Of a DNA stretch of 7,698 bases, positions 7,041 through 7,698 are shown piece by piece. Positions within the stretch are counted from its first letter, which is position 1. Each line of letters starts with the position of its first letter. The stretch lies in assembly GCA_913051905.1 (NCBI GenBank), contig CAJXBY010000125.1, positions 1 through 7,698 on the forward strand, given 5' to 3'. Below the pieces are notes generated by a model, which worked only from the letters and a program-made list of their open reading frames with translations, was not told the DNA's origin and ran no database searches. The DNA comes from an uncultured Gammaproteobacteria bacterium (GTDB lineage: Bacteria; Pseudomonadota; Gammaproteobacteria; Arenicellales; UBA868). The translations under genes and the position numbers were made by a program.

Positions 7041-7045
7041 TTCAC

Positions 7046-7698
7046 TTGTCATACCGTCAGCTGTTGATGATTGCCGTCTGCCTGCCAACAGGGGCTCTCG
7101 CCGCCGACCTCGATGCCGATGGCGTCGACGATGCCGCTGACAACTGCCTCGGCGTAGCGAACCCCGACCAGGAGGACGACGACTCCGACGGACACGGAAA
7201 TGCCTGTGTGGCCGCCAGCGCGACGTTGTCGTCGTCCGCCACTCTCGGGTACGGAGCCCGTGTCCGCGGTTACAGCCGCGTTGGTGCGCACACGGTCCTG
7301 GGTAGCAATGTCACCGTGGCCGAGCGCGTCACCATCGCCGATGCCCCGGACTCGTCCAACGCGACGAGGGTCGGTGACGAGAGCGTGCTCGGACGAAGAG
7401 TGGTGCTGGGAATGCACGTGACGCTCGGCGCCGACAACGTCCTGAGTCGCGCCGTGAGCGTGGACGATGACGTGACCACCGACGACAACGTCACCGTTGG
7501 CTACGGCTCGCACATCCGGGCCGGGGCCACCATCGGAACGCGCGTCGCGATCGGTTCACTCGTGGACATCGGCGCAGACGCGGTGGTCGGCGACGACGTC
7601 GTCGTTGCCCGCAGTGGCGTCATCGGAGCGAGCACGACGCTGGCCGATGGAGCCATCCTCGGGCCAGACGTCGACGTCGCCGCGGGCGTCACCATCGG
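7046..7698 (+). CDS. Secreted protein: signal peptide, thrombospondin type 3-like Ca-binding repeat, left-handed beta-helix hexapeptide repeats (3' partial)
   Basis: The frame is open to the right edge; 217 full codons are visible. From TTG 7046, residues 1-19 form a Sec signal peptide (MSYRQLLMIAVCLPTGALA) with a likely cut after ALA. Residues 21-54 form one thrombospondin type 3-like repeat: DLDADGVDDAADNC, then NPDQEDDDSDGHGNAC. Its Asp-rich loops should bind calcium, and Cys34 and Cys54 could form a disulfide outside the cytoplasm. From about 58 onward the sequence is hexapeptide-like (for example VGAHTVLGSNVTVAERVTIA, RAGATIGTRVAIG, SGVIGASTTLADGAILG), as in left-handed parallel beta-helices; a looser stretch near 99-110 may be a loop. 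Hexapeptide helices are best known from cytoplasmic acyltransferases such as LpxA; here the domain is exported, so a structural or surface role is at least as likely. No catalytic motif is seen; the visible His residues lack gamma-carbonic-anhydrase spacing. GC is higher than in the rest of the window. ATG 7022 is the alternative start. Confidence 0.8.
   Translation, partial: MSYRQLLMIAVCLPTGALAADLDADGVDDAADNCLGVANPDQEDDDSDGHGNACVAASATLSSSATLGYGARVRGYSRVGAHTVLGSNVTVAERVTIADAPDSSNATRVGDESVLGRRVVLGMHVTLGADNVLSRAVSVDDDVTTDDNVTVGYGSHIRAGATIGTRVAIGSLVDIGADAVVGDDVVVARSGVIGASTTLADGAILGPDVDVAAGVTI
7217..7698 (+). repeat. Degenerate 18-nt periodic repeat encoding hexapeptides
   Basis: The DNA repeats loosely every 18 nt (six codons) with Val/Ile/Leu followed by Gly/Ala/Asp. 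Some short words recur exactly: GTCACCGT at 7310 and 7490 (180 nt apart) and GTCACCATCG at 7328 and 7688 (360 nt apart). Both distances are multiples of 18. This supports growth of the domain by internal duplication followed by divergence. Confidence 0.65.

Noticed and set aside
6737..7045. N-terminal extension of the secreted repeat protein, since its frame is open back to 6737
   Set aside because: The extra translation is Arg/Pro/Ser/Cys-rich without motif, a signal peptide begins at 7046, and a good ribosome binding site sits directly before it; open frames are common at this GC content.
7046..7081. Lipoprotein signal using Cys12 of the repeat protein
   Set aside because: The residues before Cys12 (IAV) do not fit a lipobox, since Val at -1 is unusual, and the hydrophobic stretch before it would be too short; the ALA cleavage motif at 17-19 fits better.
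7049..7513. Long reverse-strand frames opposite the repeat protein
   Set aside because: They mirror the periodic coding strand; high GC removes stops from the complement. The forward frame has signal peptide, TSP3 and hexapeptide motifs.
7217..7698. Gamma-class carbonic anhydrase or LpxA/LpxD-type acyltransferase
   Set aside because: The His residues (82, 124, 156) lack the carbonic anhydrase ligand spacing, no acyltransferase catalytic motif is seen, and the protein is exported with a TSP3-like module.

Overview
The window looks like a chromosomal piece from a gammaproteobacterium. The main reason is the tight rhodanese-secB-gpsA cluster, a gammaproteobacterial arrangement known from E. coli (yibN-grxC-secB-gpsA). 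I cannot place it below class; an environmental or marine lineage is only a guess. No tRNA, rRNA, CRISPR array, insertion sequence or phage gene was found.

Bases 1-4536 (+ strand) hold a three-gene operon for a thiamine-diphosphate 2-oxoacid oxidoreductase of the KorAB type. The first gene, cut by the left edge, encodes a GltD-like FAD/NAD(P)H flavoprotein with a C-terminal two-cluster ferredoxin domain. It overlaps korA (gamma and alpha domains fused) by 22 bp, and korA overlaps korB by 4 bp (GTGA). Such tight coupling suggests one complex: KorAB oxidises the 2-oxoacid (probably 2-oxoglutarate) to the acyl-CoA and CO2, and the flavoprotein passes electrons between iron-sulfur clusters and NAD(P). 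A comparable three-subunit 2-oxoglutarate:NADP+ enzyme is known from Azoarcus.

Bases 4581-6556 (- strand, convergent with the kor operon) hold, in transcription order, a membrane-anchored rhodanese-like protein, secB (export chaperone) and gpsA (glycerol-3-phosphate dehydrogenase). The grxC gene that lies between the rhodanese and secB in E. coli is absent.

Bases 6557-7045 are a divergent, GC-rich spacer. It contains one possible small membrane-protein ORF (6587-6736) with coding-like base periodicity, a stretch without a convincing gene, and a plausible sigma-70-type promoter (6995-7023).

From 7046 to the right edge runs the 5' part of a secreted protein: signal peptide, one thrombospondin type 3-like calcium-binding repeat, then at least 160 residues of hexapeptide repeats predicted to form a left-handed beta-helix. 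This is the least ordinary object in the window. Its start is best placed at a TTG with a good Shine-Dalgarno sequence rather than at the upstream ATG. The gene continues beyond the window.
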